Of a DNA stretch of 64,000 nt, positions 1 to 12,808 are shown piece by piece. The notes beneath the pieces are model-generated. The model had not been told where the DNA came from and did no database searches. It saw nothing but the letters and a program-made list of their open reading frames with translations. The stretch's first letter is position 1, and every line of letters begins with the position of its first letter. Source of the stretch: Seriola aureovittata (taxonomy: Eukaryota > Chordata > Actinopteri > Carangiformes > Carangidae); assembly GCF_021018895.1 (NCBI RefSeq), contig NC_079382.1, forward strand, positions 13,972,001-14,036,000. The letters are read 5' to 3'. Both the position numbers and the translations under genes were made by a program.

Positions 1-2865
1 CCGGGTCTGATGTGATATTAAATCAGACGCAAAACTCAATTAAAGAAAAGCGCTGTGCTGTGCTGATACAGAAGCAAGGAAGCCAGAATGGGCAAAGTGG
101 GGCGGGAGTGATTTGCAGCATAACAGAAAGGGCAATGGGACAGGACCTACAGGGGAGGTAGAATCTGGGATGTTTACGAGTAGAGCAAACGTAGTAAAAC
201 CTTAATCAATATTAATATCTGATAACAGCAAATACATTGGTTAATACTGGATGCAGATCATTTGGTTAAATTTTCTCTTTACAGTGCTAGTCTTCAACAG
301 TTGTTGAGTATATAACGGGCGGATTCAATGCCAATAAAATGTATCAAATAATAATTACATGTGAAAAGGATGGAAAATTTGTTTTTATGTGATCTATTGA
401 TGTTAATGTCTGTTAGGACTTAGACTTCACTGTATGCCCCTGTACACTGCTCATATTGTGTTCATGCAAATACAACAGCATGCAGGGACTTACATTGACT
501 TACAATACTACCATGAGTATGTTAGTGATACTGAATCAGCTCTTTGTACCAATTTTATAAAAAATATCTTTCCCCAGGCTGCCTCACAACTTGTAATGCA
601 ACAGGACATGAGGGAAAGAAATATGGCATGCATTAATAAATCTGTAGCATCCCAAGGTAATAACTTGACTACAGTTTGCAAAGTTGATTTCCATTTCTTG
701 GATATGTTTCTGCACTCTACTAATTGATAAAAATGTCACTGCATTGATGGTGAGTAGGGAAATGTGTGGGTTTGTGTTAGGCCAATACTGCACCTCCCTG
801 AAACATAACAGCAGAAAGAAGGGTACACAGTACAAAAAGACAAACATAAGAAGAGCAGTGTGGTGTATTAGTTTTCAGTTTTTTGTCTTCACAGACATTT
901 GCTATGTAGGTTGAAATTAAGAGCTTTCATCTGCAAATAGCACAACTCTAAAACAAAGAGAACCCAAGTGTGAAGATATGTCTGTCTGATCCCTGACTAC
1001 AAACAACATTAGCAGGAAAAAGAAACCAAACTGTACAGACCACACTGTCCCTCTTGGAAAATATCTTATGATCAGACAAGTACACCTGGATGTGAGGAAG
1101 CAGCCGAGCTCGAGTGTTATGCAACATGTCCTCTCCAAGGATGGATTAGCACACTAAAGCCATTTCCACTAAGCACATTTGGTGAGACCATTTTAATGCA
1201 GTGCATGGGTCATGTGCTCTTCAATCCTGAGCAGAGCTTCCAATGTCAAGAGTTGAGATAAGGAGTGAGCAGAAGGTACTCAACAAAAGAGAGGAGATGT
1301 GTAACGGCAAGGTAGTGACCCGCACAGGGGAGGAGGTTGGAGAACATTGGTGCCGAGAAAGGAACTAATTAGACAATGTAACAAGACTAGGGAACACAGA
1401 TAAGTGTCTGGGCACAGGTGGTGATGGATGCAGAAGTGAGTGACACTGAGGAAAACTCCATGAGGCAGAAATGCAGAATAGCCAATTAAAAGTGATCACT
1501 TAACTCAAACTTTCCTCTGCTTGTATTAAAGCAATGTAATGCTATATTCCATCTGTCTTGCAATCCATTATTGTGTGCCATATAAGTCATTCAGTATCCT
1601 CTTCCTCCTCCCTGTCCATTTAAAAGAGCTGTGCAGGTCCCAAATCAGTGATGGTCCTTGCACAGGCCCTCTACCAGAAATATAAACTGATTTATTTATG
1701 AGGCTTTGCCAGGAAACAACTTTTAATGCATGAAAACGTCACACAGCACAAGTGAAAAATGAGAGGCAGAGAAGGACACATAGTGGTGGGGTTTATCTTA
1801 GAAAGTGATTCACTCTCTCTGATCTATTGGGATCAGCAGCATCAGTAGAAGTGTCCACAGACCTCATGAAGTTTAAAAGCCAGGCATTTTCAGAAGACAA
1901 CAGCCTGAAATTAGAGGGACAACAAAAACACACAACTCTTGAGTGCTTTTGACGGAATGCTTAAGCTGCGCATTACTTGAAATGTAAAGTTTTAGCCACA
2001 GTAATTTACTCAACTGAAATATGTGTAGAGAAAACTTAAGTTGTACATGGTTAATACCTTATAGTTTCCTCTGTACTCTATTTATGTATCAAATAAACTG
2101 GCTCTAAGCATTATCAATATTTTAGTATTAGGGCAAAGAACATCTGATCAGACACAAATCAGTGCTCAGATCAGCATCTAGGCCACAGGAGCTGCACTGC
2201 GAGTTCAACCCACATGGTGAAGTGGTAAACAGGAGCTGGTGCCCTGGGGTCACCTGTCTCTGGGGGATTAGGGCCTTTCACACTTGTCCCTTGTTACCTT
2301 AGCAAAGAGTCTGGATCTGGCCTCTCAGGGAAAACCAACGGGTGAGAATGGTGAAGAATCCACCCACATCAGACTCATGGGGATGGTAGTGAGGTGTGTA
2401 CAGATGTATGTTTGTTACAACCATGTCTGCAGTCACACAAAACTTCTCATCCATCACTATAAAGGGTTTTCAGTCACAACAATTCATGAACACAATGACA
2501 TTGTGCTGAGGACTTTATCATGGTGCATATTTTTAGCAACCAAAGTGAAAATGTCCTCTCTTGAGACTGTCGCTTAATGTTCTACTTTCTAGCTGCAGAA
2601 GTAGGAGTCTTACTGTGTGTTCTGACAGCAAGCAACTAATACCGTACATACTGTAGCGAACACAACACAAGCAAAATGATGTTGCAGCGATAAGGAGGTT
2701 AATATTGGGATCGCACTACATACAGGCTGGAAACTGTGCAGTTAAAATAGTGAAATGTAAATGAGCAAATCTTTTATTTTATTATATTTTATTTATTTAT
2801 TGTTTTGTCCATTTTCAATTGTGTATTAATATTCAAAACAGACATCAATATATCCAAATTTTTTC

Positions 2866-3096
2866 CTTTAAAATAGGAGAAAAGGGGCGTCGTGTGGTGT
2901 AGTGGTCTAAGCAGGCGCCCCATGTGTAGAGGCTACAGCCCTCGCTGCAGGTGGCCCCGGTTCGAGTCCCGCATCGGACGGCCTTTGCTGCATGTCATTC
3001 CCTCTCTCTCTGCCTCCCCATTTCCTGTCTCTCTCCACTATCCTGTCCAATAAAGGCACAAAAGCCCAAAAAAATATACTTTAAAATAGGAGAAAA
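2866..3096 (+). repeat. tRNA-derived SINE with 18-bp target-site duplication
   Basis: The body runs from 2884 to 3078. Its head contains an A-box-like stretch (GTGGTGTAGTGGTCTAAG) and a B box (GGTTCGAGTCC near 2959), the split promoter of RNA polymerase III. The tail carries the CATGTCATTCC and CT-rich segments common in spiny-rayed fish tRNA SINEs, then an AATAAAGG motif and an A-rich end. The body is flanked by perfect 18-bp copies of CTTTAAAATAGGAGAAAA at 2866-2883 and 3079-3096, the mark of LINE-assisted retroposition. A run of A follows the right copy. The exact SINE family name is not assigned. Confidence 0.9.
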
Positions 3097-3814
3097 AAAA
3101 AAAAAAAAAAAAAAAAGTATTGCAGTTGGGAATGGAATGATCCCTGAATTATATTTTCACTGGAAATAAAAATACTTCCCTCACATGATAAAGCATTTAT
3201 GTATGGTTCCACCACAAGACAAATAGCACAGCTAACAACAGGATACTGACTATTTTCCTAAATCCTGTGCAGCAGCCAAGATGGTGACAGTCATTGTCAG
3301 GCCTGTCTCGGATGTTCAGCTCTCTTGGAGAATGAATGTACTCCTAGAGACTAGCTGCTGACTCTGTTCACCATCTCAATGCAATGTAGTGGGGAAAAAA
3401 AGCAATGGTTTGTCAAAAGAGGCGTTGATCTATTGTGATACATATCCCAGAGAGACTATTCTGCAACATCAGTACAGTCACATAAAAAGACTCAAAACTT
3501 ACCTCTTTCATCTATTTTAAATTTGATTTAAGTGTGGTGCAAATTACACGCCATCTGCAAAAGGTCAGAAGCTCTGTTTAAATAACAACATAAAAATAGT
3601 ATCAGGACATGTCAGGCCAATTTTTTTTTACGTTTTTACTTGTCTGGTTGATTTATTTTTAGTCCAAAAGAATTTTTCCACAAGAAAACAGACTTAAAGC
3701 TGTTATACTGCGTTATAATACAAAGTTGTTGTGTGCTACAGCCAAACATCTTTTAGAACAAAACATCAATCCCATCAACCCAATGATCAATCACCTTAAA
3801 ATCCACCAAAACCA

Positions 3815-4015
3815 ATAAGAGTAGTGCTGAAATGATAAGCTGATTAAATCGATTAATATACAGAAAAATAATCAGCAACTTCTTTGATAATTGGGTTTGT
3901 TCCAGTCAATTTTTCAAGCAAATACCATGCATTCACTGGCTCCAGCTACTCCAACGTACAGATTTGCTGCTTTTCTGATCTGAAGTAAATGAAAATAACT
4001 TTAGCCCCAGCACTA
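3815..4015. repeat. AT-rich ATTAATCGATT-type interspersed repeat, degraded copy
   Basis: Contains the GATTAAATCGATTAATA core and the AGTGCTGAAATGATAAG end typical of an interspersed repeat that recurs in this window (best copy at 30851-31205, others near 26860-27060 and 43860-43960). Ends are not precise and no target-site duplication was found. Confidence 0.5.
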
Positions 4016-5348
4016 GTTAAGACCAACATTTCTGACTCATTTTTGATTGGCTCATTGATCAGTGACTTGGAATATGGTAATGACAATGACAATGTAATTC
4101 ATATCTGAGCATTTCTCCTAAGCAACCATGCTCCATGGAAAACACTAAGCATAGAATTCAAAGTAGTGTGAGAGCCACTGTGAAAGGATGGCTGTGGGAG
4201 ACGGAACAAAAGGAGCATGGCACTACATACATACACCTTGCTCCCTTTGAAGCCGTTACCTTGTAATTATCTCTCACCCTGGCTGAAGGGGAATTAGACA
4301 CAGAGAGGACAAACCTTCATCAGAGATGTACCACAGGCCTTGAAAAACCTTTTCATCACCTGAAGAAGATCATGAGAGCTTTCAGAAGAGATGCTATTGC
4401 AGGACAACAGCTGAGCTTCACCACAACACAAAAACTTCTAGCCAAAGTGCTTTGTAATGCCATGAGTGCCAACTTTTTTATCATGGGATGAACTCAAATG
4501 TAAATTAAACCCCTCAACCAGACAGGGAGCAGTGCCACACTCTAAAAGACAACAGACCTCTACCTGTCTGCCCTGTTCTTAACAGATGTCTGACAGCTTA
4601 AGATCCCCCCTTTACTTTACTACATTTCCCATATTGGGCCAAGTCCAAAAGATACATCCATTCAAACACTTGCTTACATTAGAATGATCATGGGACAGTA
4701 GGATCTATACATCAACAGGAATAATGGCCAAACTTAAGGATGCTGGCATGAGTATTGATCTTGGCAGGAGTGGACTCCTTCAGGATGAGTTCATGCTGCA
4801 TTTTTGTGTGTGCGCTCATTCATAACATGACTTGAGCTAATTTACCTGAAAGGACACTCATCACAACCAACGACAAGTGTTCAATGACAGCGCTGACCTT
4901 CAAAGGACAGGACTATTAGGGACATGACTGCTTTCACTGCTGAGTAAGCAGCTTTTCAAGACATGGAAAGGTTACTTAAATGTATTGGCATAGATCATGT
5001 TGGCTTGATGAGAGCTTTTGCCTGTTCTAAACCATATTTTAATAACTAGATGGGACTGGAGACTAGATACAAAGCTCTAGGGGGCCATTTTTCTTGGTTT
5101 TTGACCATATAAAGCTAACAGCATTCTCTCCCCTCTTCATCAGAACTGGGATGGAATATGACGTGAGTGAGTGAACAGATCTGTCATAACTTGACAGAAT
5201 TCATTAGGCTGCGTTATTTCCACTACTGTCAGAAATCCCAAATTATGCATAGGGTGGACAAATTATGGATTTCACATTTTCCAAAGCATTTATTTATTGC
5301 TTTACATCATCTAGATTGGAAGTAGAGAGGACATTACCGCTGTCCTGG

Positions 5349-5900
<552 letters not shown>

Positions 5901-6201
5901 GTCATCCCAGTGACAATAGAAAATGTGTGCAGGATGAAAGAGATTTCATCAATTTTTTTATTTATTTATTTCAAACAATCACTTAGCAATGACAAACTGA
6001 GCTGAGTGCTGACTAGTGACTACAACGGAGTGCATCTTCTCATGCTGTTACTATGGTTATTATCGCGATACCTGAAATGTTACAGTGCAAACCTCAGCAT
6101 AACTCATAAATCCTGAGTCTGAGGTAACTTACGGACAAATTTAGATGGATAAATTTTGTTATTAGGCATTGCATTGAAACGGTCACCTGCCACTTGCTAA
6201 C

Positions 6202-6855
6202 TAAGGATGGGAATTTATAAGATTTTATTGATTCAAATGCCATTATCTATTCTGGTTATCGATCTGATTCTTTACAGATTCCATTATTGATTCTTGTGGA
6301 TTTTCTGTGTGGAAAAAAGTAGGCCTATATAGGTTTTCAGTGTCAACAACGCAATTTTATTGAGTCTCTGAACACTGAACAAGATAGATAACTGCTCTGT
6401 AGTTGTTCAATCGCCTGAGGGGGGGTGCTGTCTAACTCTTTAGGTCTGCCTTGTATTAATTTACAAAAAAAGAGAGAGAGAAAAAAAAAAGGCTCTCGGA
6501 CGGGAACCGGCTCCTATCGTTCACTTAAAAGAGCCGGCTTGTTTGCGACCGACACATTCGTACCTTAACTACTCTGTTGAGACTGTGAAGCACTCCTGAT
6601 ATTTAATGCTCTGCTGCACGTCTACACATGTTTCATGTTTGTTTTCAAATTAAGCCACACGTCCTCGAATCCTTCGTTGTCGTTCGCACTGACTGCCTCT
6701 CGCGGAGGTGTGAGGTTATTGTTTTGCAAGGCACACGCAACTAAGCGGAAGGCATCGATAATGGAAAGTGTAAGGCATAAAGGCAAATGATGTCGATGGA
6801 TCAAACCAGTTGGAACCGGTTCTCAACAGGAGTCGGTTCTCGATTCTCATCCATA
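6202..6855. mobile_element. Non-autonomous hAT-like element with 8-bp target-site duplication
   Basis: The 654-bp element starts with TAAGGATGGGAAT and ends with the near-inverted ATTCTCATCCATA, giving terminal inverted repeats of about 13 bp. It is flanked by identical 8-bp copies of TTGCTAAC at 6194-6201 and 6856-6863. An 8-bp duplication with short TA-starting inverted repeats is the signature of the hAT superfamily. Subterminal sequence has repeated GGAACCGG/CCGGTTC motifs (around 6495-6540 and 6812-6838) that could bind transposase. There is no long frame, so it would need a transposase supplied from elsewhere. Confidence 0.85.
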
Positions 6856-7329
6856 TTGCTAACGTTACTTGCAGGTGAACTTTGCGGGCACCAATCTCGA
6901 TGTATATGAGTATATTAGCTAAAGCATACATTTAGATGATTTCAATCTGTTTTTGTGATCTTTTTTGTTGTAAGTCTTAACATTTTGTAGACAAACAGTA
7001 CATTGTGTGTGGACAGTAGTGATTGCAGTTATATGCACAGATCGGAAAAATTTGTACTTTAATTAATAGCAGATGGGTTGCTGGTGGTGAAATGATACAT
7101 CATTAATGAGGAAAATATTTACATATTTACATTCTCTAAAATGTTAACAGAGCAGAGATGCAGTCCACTGCTCTCTGCAGCAAACTGTTTCGTTTTAATG
7201 TCAGGCGAATTATTGACTTACAACTAAGCAAACTAATAACGGGGAATATGAAGAAATACAGAAACTAATATGGGTTATCAGGAGGCGAAACAGGACCAGA
7301 GCAGACAGCATACATCCATCTAATCTAAT

Positions 7330-7475
7330 TATAAAGTAAGAATCTCTGTCTGTCTGTTCTTCGCAAATCTAGAGAACTTTGCACCCTATTGACATCACAC
7401 TTGGTGGGTGTATTGCTGGGGACCAAAAGAAAAGGCAGTTGGTACATAATTTGGTGCAATTTGGACACATGACAT
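7330..7475. repeat. Possible interspersed repeat, unclassified
   Basis: The segment from AAGTAAGAATCTCTGTCTG to AATTTGGACACATGACATG resembles a dispersed fish repeat I recognise by wording only. No ends, inverted repeats or duplication were found, so the call is tentative. Confidence 0.3.
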
Positions 7476-9581
7476 GTTTAGTATCAATAAACAAATAACT
7501 AACAACTACAGATGATCATAAAGTAAAGAAACAATATTTAGATTTTGGGATAGTTTACATTAATTTAGTGACGATTAGAATTGTTTTTGAGACAGGTGAT
7601 GAAAAAAGTTAGTCTGGCCCCCGGAACCTTATCCCAGAAAGACTGTAGCTTAGTTTTTGCAAACATTAACCTTTCCTTTTTGTGCCTTTCCTTCAATAAT
7701 TATGTCCTTCTTGGCCCTCACCCATGGAGCCCTACTTGGTTTACTGTGAAATGTATGGTACGGGCAGAAAACATCACTCCAGATTGTTGTACATCAGCTT
7801 GAAGCTCTTTAGATGTCTTGTGTGGTGTATATATGTATATATCTACATTACAGTGAAGTCAGAGACTTCAGTAATAATAAATGCAATACTGCATATCTCT
7901 CCACTAGTCAATATGCTTTAGTCACCAGTCAGCAAAGAGTCAAAAACATTTGGTGAATGGTGTCCTGGAGGAGACCTGTGCACTCACTTGAATAGTAACC
8001 AAAACATAATGATATAAAATATTACACCTTGAGAAAATGTATAAGCTGTTAAGTCATGTTTGAATCAATGGAAGGACAGCTGTTGTATCTGCAACACTCA
8101 GTGGGTACGCTATCAAAAAGATCTACAACGAACACCAATATCATGCAACTTCAATCACAATGAAACCTGTAAGTTTAATTCCTAAAAGTATATGTCATAA
8201 AGAATTTTATCAATGTGAATAGGAGGCTGAAGTCAAATACACATGTGTAAAAAGGTGGGTAAATTAGAGTTGAGTAGGTTTAAACCTCCTCTATACTGCA
8301 TACACTAGAACAAAATGGAAATTTCAGTACTTGGATCACATTCAAGTGGGCAGAGTTAAATGACATATCTGCTGCGCTTCAGTCACTCTCTGTAGGGATT
8401 CATCCACTCTCCCTTCAGCTGCCTTATGGAATGCTGACCCAGCACCTTGCTCCATCTGACCAAGAGCTACGCCCACTCAAAGAAATAACGCAACCTGTGT
8501 GCAATCTTCAATTGTGCCAGCATTGCTATATACTGACCGGAATATTCATACACATGGTGAGCAATAGACCACGGACATTACTCAGTTGAATAACAAAATA
8601 AATGCCCTCAGTGCACTAATGGTGGGGAACTTTGGTGGGTATAACCATGGTGAGGGATAAGAGTAATGCCAGGGAGTGGAACACTTCAATGTTTGACTGA
8701 GGTGCAGCAGGGCAATCTAATGCAAGGTTGTCAAACCATCAGCCACAGAGTACATAGCTTTTACTTCCAACCAAATATGACAGACGTTGAACTCACCAAT
8801 TACTCCCCCTATTCTGGTGAAAACTGTAAAATTGCCTGCTATACAAAAACGGTAAACGCTCAACCTGTTATGGCACAGGGTTTGACTTCCTTCAACTTAA
8901 GTTTAACATCTTTGTGCTAGTCAACCCACAATAAGATACTCAGTGGTATACACCTGCTCTAAAAGTGTAAAGCCGAACAGTTTCAAGGACATTGTTCAGT
9001 GACTCCACCCAGCCTGGAAAAGGAAATGCTACATGTCAAGCCCATTTTGTGAAAACTGAATACTACTAGTAATAACAAAATAATAATTCGCAGTCAGTTG
9101 CTTTCTTCAGCTTTCTTTGTAGGAGGGAGTGAGACGTTTGAGATGCTTGCTCTAAGGGATCAATGGGATCACTAATCCATCACTATTAGGCTGATGTTTT
9201 GTTGCTGTTTATGGCACAGATTTTAATTTGAAGGAGAGTGTGAATGTGCAAAGTAACTAAATACAAATGCTCAATTTTTCTATTATTGAGAAGCTGGTTA
9301 ATGTACTTTTTATATCTAACATAAATCAAATAAAAGGAAATTCTAATTTTGCTTAATCGAAACTACTTGGGCAACAGTTATGGCATATTGGAGGGGATAT
9401 TCTATTTAAGTTTGCTTTGTACCACTTTTTATGGTAGCTTTAGGTTATCTTTATTGAAATAAATATGGTCAAGATGCCACATTGACTTTTACAATGATTA
9501 TCACTCATATCTGTCTTTTGTTCTCAACATGTCCTTTTCTTCACAAGTACTGATGATCTATTATACAATATCTCCTCTTAC

Positions 9582-9833
9582 CTCGCTGTTGTGTCCTCTG
9601 AGGTTGAAGTTTACTCTCTGCGGAGTGGGCCGGTCCCGTCTACAGTGGCTGGATGTGAACGTGACCCCGACGACTCCTCGGCCGTTCCCGGTAGCGAGCC
9701 AGCCCTCCTCGTAGTAGCGCTTCCTGCACACCGGCTTCTCCTTCTCGCTCTTAGGCACCCGGCCCTTCCATGACAGGCACAGGATGTTGGAGTCGCTACA
9801 GAGGACGGGGCCATGCTCCACGGCGGCGAACAT
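9582..9833 (-). CDS. tulp4: Tubby-like protein 4 (TULP4/TUSP), first coding exon
   Basis: The 252-bp exon encodes 84 residues beginning MFAAVEHGPVLCSDSN and ending FNLRGHNSE. It matches the start of vertebrate TULP4, including SWKGRVPKSEKEKPVC and GWLATGNGRGVVGVTF. TULP4 is a large protein of about 1,500 residues with N-terminal WD40 repeats, a SOCS box and a C-terminal tubby domain. It is thought to act as a substrate receptor of a Cullin-RING ubiquitin ligase. This exon covers the lead-in to the first WD repeat. The donor is GAG|GTAAGA at 9581-9580, in phase 0. ATG at 9833 matches the known start, and the second residue is F where mammals have Y. The rest of the gene lies left of the window. 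Confidence 0.93.
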
Positions 9834-10560
9834 CCCTGCAGCTCTCTACACCCCCGTGGATAAAAACAGTACCAGGCGAGAGGTCGGGGGGTTCTTCGGA
9901 GGGGTCGGTACCGTTATGAGTGCTTCTCCTCCACTGAGGTTACTGGTTCGATGTCGGATGTGAGACAGCGATAACGGTGCATAGTACTTGCGCTTCCCCC
10001 CGGCTGTCTCCTTGATTTGCAATACAGATTAAAGGTGGTCAGTGAAAACTTCTCCAAATGCACAAATGAGGTCACCAGGGATTGCTGGATTTGAAACCCA
10101 AATGGGCTGCATACACAACAAAAGGCACTCAATCAAGTCATTTTGATGTTTGATCAGTGAGCTGCCTCGCTGATGATGTTTCAATGACAAGGCAACAGAT
10201 TAGATTATCGGGAAAAATATTTAGAAATCCTCTGTCGGAGATTCCAGACTCATGCCAGCTGATCAAAAACAAACATCCACAAAAAAACTTGTAAACTCAC
10301 AAATGGGGAATGCATCCAATCCATTCAACACGTTCCTGCGCTTCCAGTCGATGTGAACAAAGTTTCTGTCCAGTTCAGCATGTCATTTCTAGTCTCTGTG
10401 TCCTGCTCATAAGATCCCGACCGTGTGTGAGAGAGGAGGAGCAGGGTCCCCTCTCCATCAGCTGTCAGCCCGCAGGAGAACCGCTTCTCCCGGTAACGTC
10501 ATCACGTCTTTTCACCCCGCCTCGGGGATCCCATGAAGGACTGCTGGATAGCACAAAAAA
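9834..10560 (-). promoter_or_regulatory. tulp4: tulp4 5' UTR / proximal promoter region
   Basis: Upstream of the tulp4 ATG the sequence is CpG-richer than its surroundings up to about 10540 and has no conserved frame. A CRE-like TAACGTCA lies at about 10494. A possible acceptor precedes the ATG by some 12-25 bases, which would join a distal non-coding exon. A promoter within this segment is equally possible. The transcription start cannot be set from sequence alone. Confidence 0.45.
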
Positions 10561-11857
10561 TAAAGGGTGTTGCTATCACACAGAAATGGTCACTTACAAA
10601 TAAACAAGCGAGTGTTATGAAATCATTTGATTTGTTTTCTAAAACGGACGACGTAACGGTACAGGCGCTAAATGCCCTCACCTACCGCCTACAGCTGTTA
10701 ATTTAAATATTAATGCTTGCCTAAAATTACCCCTCATTTACCGTTACTTATGTCTCCCTGAGCAACCACTTTAGTTCGAGGATTATCCTGTTCAGCGGAA
10801 GGATATTTAACTAATTGTTGAATTATTTAAAATGACCATGTATCATTTTAGCTCTGGTTTTATTAAGCTACACTGATGTAACAATGCGGCCTCCCGAGGC
10901 TTAACAGTTAAATAAACAGTAAAAGGGGAAAACAGACAAGAGACAAAACAATTGGATGAGAGACAGGAGAGAAATAAAATTCAGGCAGTGACAATCCGTG
11001 AAATCCAACGCGGTCCGTCAGACCAAACAGACAGACCAATGGGCAATAACGGATGGCTAATGACTGTCTTCTGACGATAAAAGGGCAAACAATGGACAAC
11101 TGTTACATAATAATATAACTGAGATTTAGATTAAGTCAGTTGTCAATATGATAAAAGATAGTATCCACATAAATTCCAATATGACTAAACAGACAAGAGT
11201 ACACGCGCTTCCCATATACCTCCAGCAAAAGAAAAGCAGTAGAATATGCCAATCTGTTAACATCTAATAATGTACGTTAACATAAAGAAAGACCGGGTGA
11301 TACTAACGTCACTAACTGACGAACAAATACAGCTGAAGCTCGTGAGATGATGATGCCCAAACACTCATCACCATGAGCTGCCTGCTAGCCACAGCTAGCT
11401 AGATCCTGGATGTTGAGTCCAGACAGACAACTCTGTGGGCTCCGCAGATCAAAACATGTCAGCCGCCGGATTAATCTTTCCTTTAATTCATTTATCTTCT
11501 TTGTGCAGTAATATAACTGAGATGCTTGGAGAATGTAGCTACCACTGGCTGTCTGTGTTGTCTCCTCCACAAAGAAACAGTCAGTGATAGCTATTCAGCT
11601 AACCGACCTGCTAGCTAGCTGAACCTGAACCACCATCAGCGGAGTGACTGGCTCCGTTCACCCGCCGTTGGCAGTCGTCGCTAACAAGCTACAGTTAGCA
11701 CATTAGCTGACTGATTATCCTAAGGTTTTTTTTTATATTAGCATACAGCTATTAAAAATAACCATACGTCGGCGGAGTAGTGGACAACATGGCAAAATAA
11801 TATCAGACCTGTCGTCAACAAAGGCAGGGAAACATCAACGACCAGTAGAGCGCTTAC

Positions 11858-11965
11858 CTCGGCTGTGTGCTGCTGTTACTACTGCCGCTGCTTCCTCTGC
11901 CTGCAGCCTGCTACTGTACACTGGCAGGGCCCGACAGCTGTGTCACGTGACAGGCACGTGATTTA
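11858..11965 (-). promoter_or_regulatory. tulp4: Candidate tulp4 non-coding first exon with CLEAR/E-box promoter
   Basis: On the minus strand a GC-rich segment ends in ACAGCCGAG|GTAAGCG, a strong splice donor (exon end 11858), with no conserved coding frame before it. Just upstream at 11942-11951 lies the perfect palindrome GTCACGTGAC, followed by a second CACGTG at 11955-11960. GTCACGTGAC is the CLEAR element bound by TFEB/TFE3 and also suits USF. The layout suits a distal first exon of tulp4, but a link to the exon at 9833 is inferred. Confidence 0.5.
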
Positions 11966-12690
11966 GCCCAATTAAATTATCACAGCTACACATCAATAAG
12001 TGTAGTGTTTTAAGTTTAACCTAATCTTATTACAAGTGAGGATGAAATGATGTGGTCTTCGTTGTCAATCTGCCCACAAACATAGCACAGCATGTAGTCA
12101 CTGGAGAAGAATTCAGAGCAGAAGCAGAGATAATGCATTGTATTTTATAAATCGATTAAATGTTTTTTGTATGTATATTTCTAATATGACAATATAACAG
12201 TAAATGCGATAACTATAGCTGGCAGATTCTTTACTAAAGGATTAGTAGCAAAACCACAGTGTAAAAATACTGAATTACAAGTAAAAATCCTGCATTAAAC
12301 ATCTGACCAGAGCAATGGTGGACTGTAACTTATATTTACTCAATATACCACTCAATAGCTTAAATCCATTTTTGAACTACTTGTACTTTATACAGCATTG
12401 CATCATATTTCATTAGTTGATAGTACGTTTTGTATGTAAAAACAAAACTGTTTTAAGGTACATATTTACAAACTAAATTTGGTAGTAATGGGCACAGCAG
12501 TTATTCCAACACAGGAACACGGGAATACTGTTTTCTTTTCTGGGTGTTTATGGAAATAATGAAGCAGGCATGTATGGCAAGAACAAAGTTTTGCCTTGCC
12601 TAAAAATGACATAAAATGGAAATGACTAGTACTTATTATGTATTTGTAAAGATAAAAACAAAAAAAATCTATTTATAATGATGGGATGGT
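11966..12690. other. Intergenic, tulp4 to mrps10
   Basis: AT-rich sequence between the two divergent genes. No coding segment, RNA gene or clear repeat was recognised. Confidence 0.5.
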
Positions 12691-12751
12691 TGACCAGCTG
12701 TGGTGTTAAGGTTACCACCGACCTGCCACAGTTGTAGTTTACCCTCCAGTA

Positions 12752-12759
12752 CTCGCGAG
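12752..12759. promoter_or_regulatory. mrps10: CTCGCGAG palindrome in mrps10 promoter
   Basis: A CTCGCGAG palindrome lies 49 bases before the mrps10 ATG. It is the core of TCTCGCGAGA, a motif of many housekeeping promoters that BANP binds. A TATA box is not visible, in keeping with a housekeeping start. Confidence 0.5.
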
Positions 12760-12808
12760 GGCAGTATTGAAAAGTTGTTTGTCCTTATGCCCCTCCTACT
12801 CCAAAAAC

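Noticed and set aside
2884..2970. tRNA-like sequence with A and B boxes
   Set aside because: It is the head of a SINE: it continues into a SINE tail, has an A-rich end and an 18-bp target duplication, and does not fold as a full tRNA.
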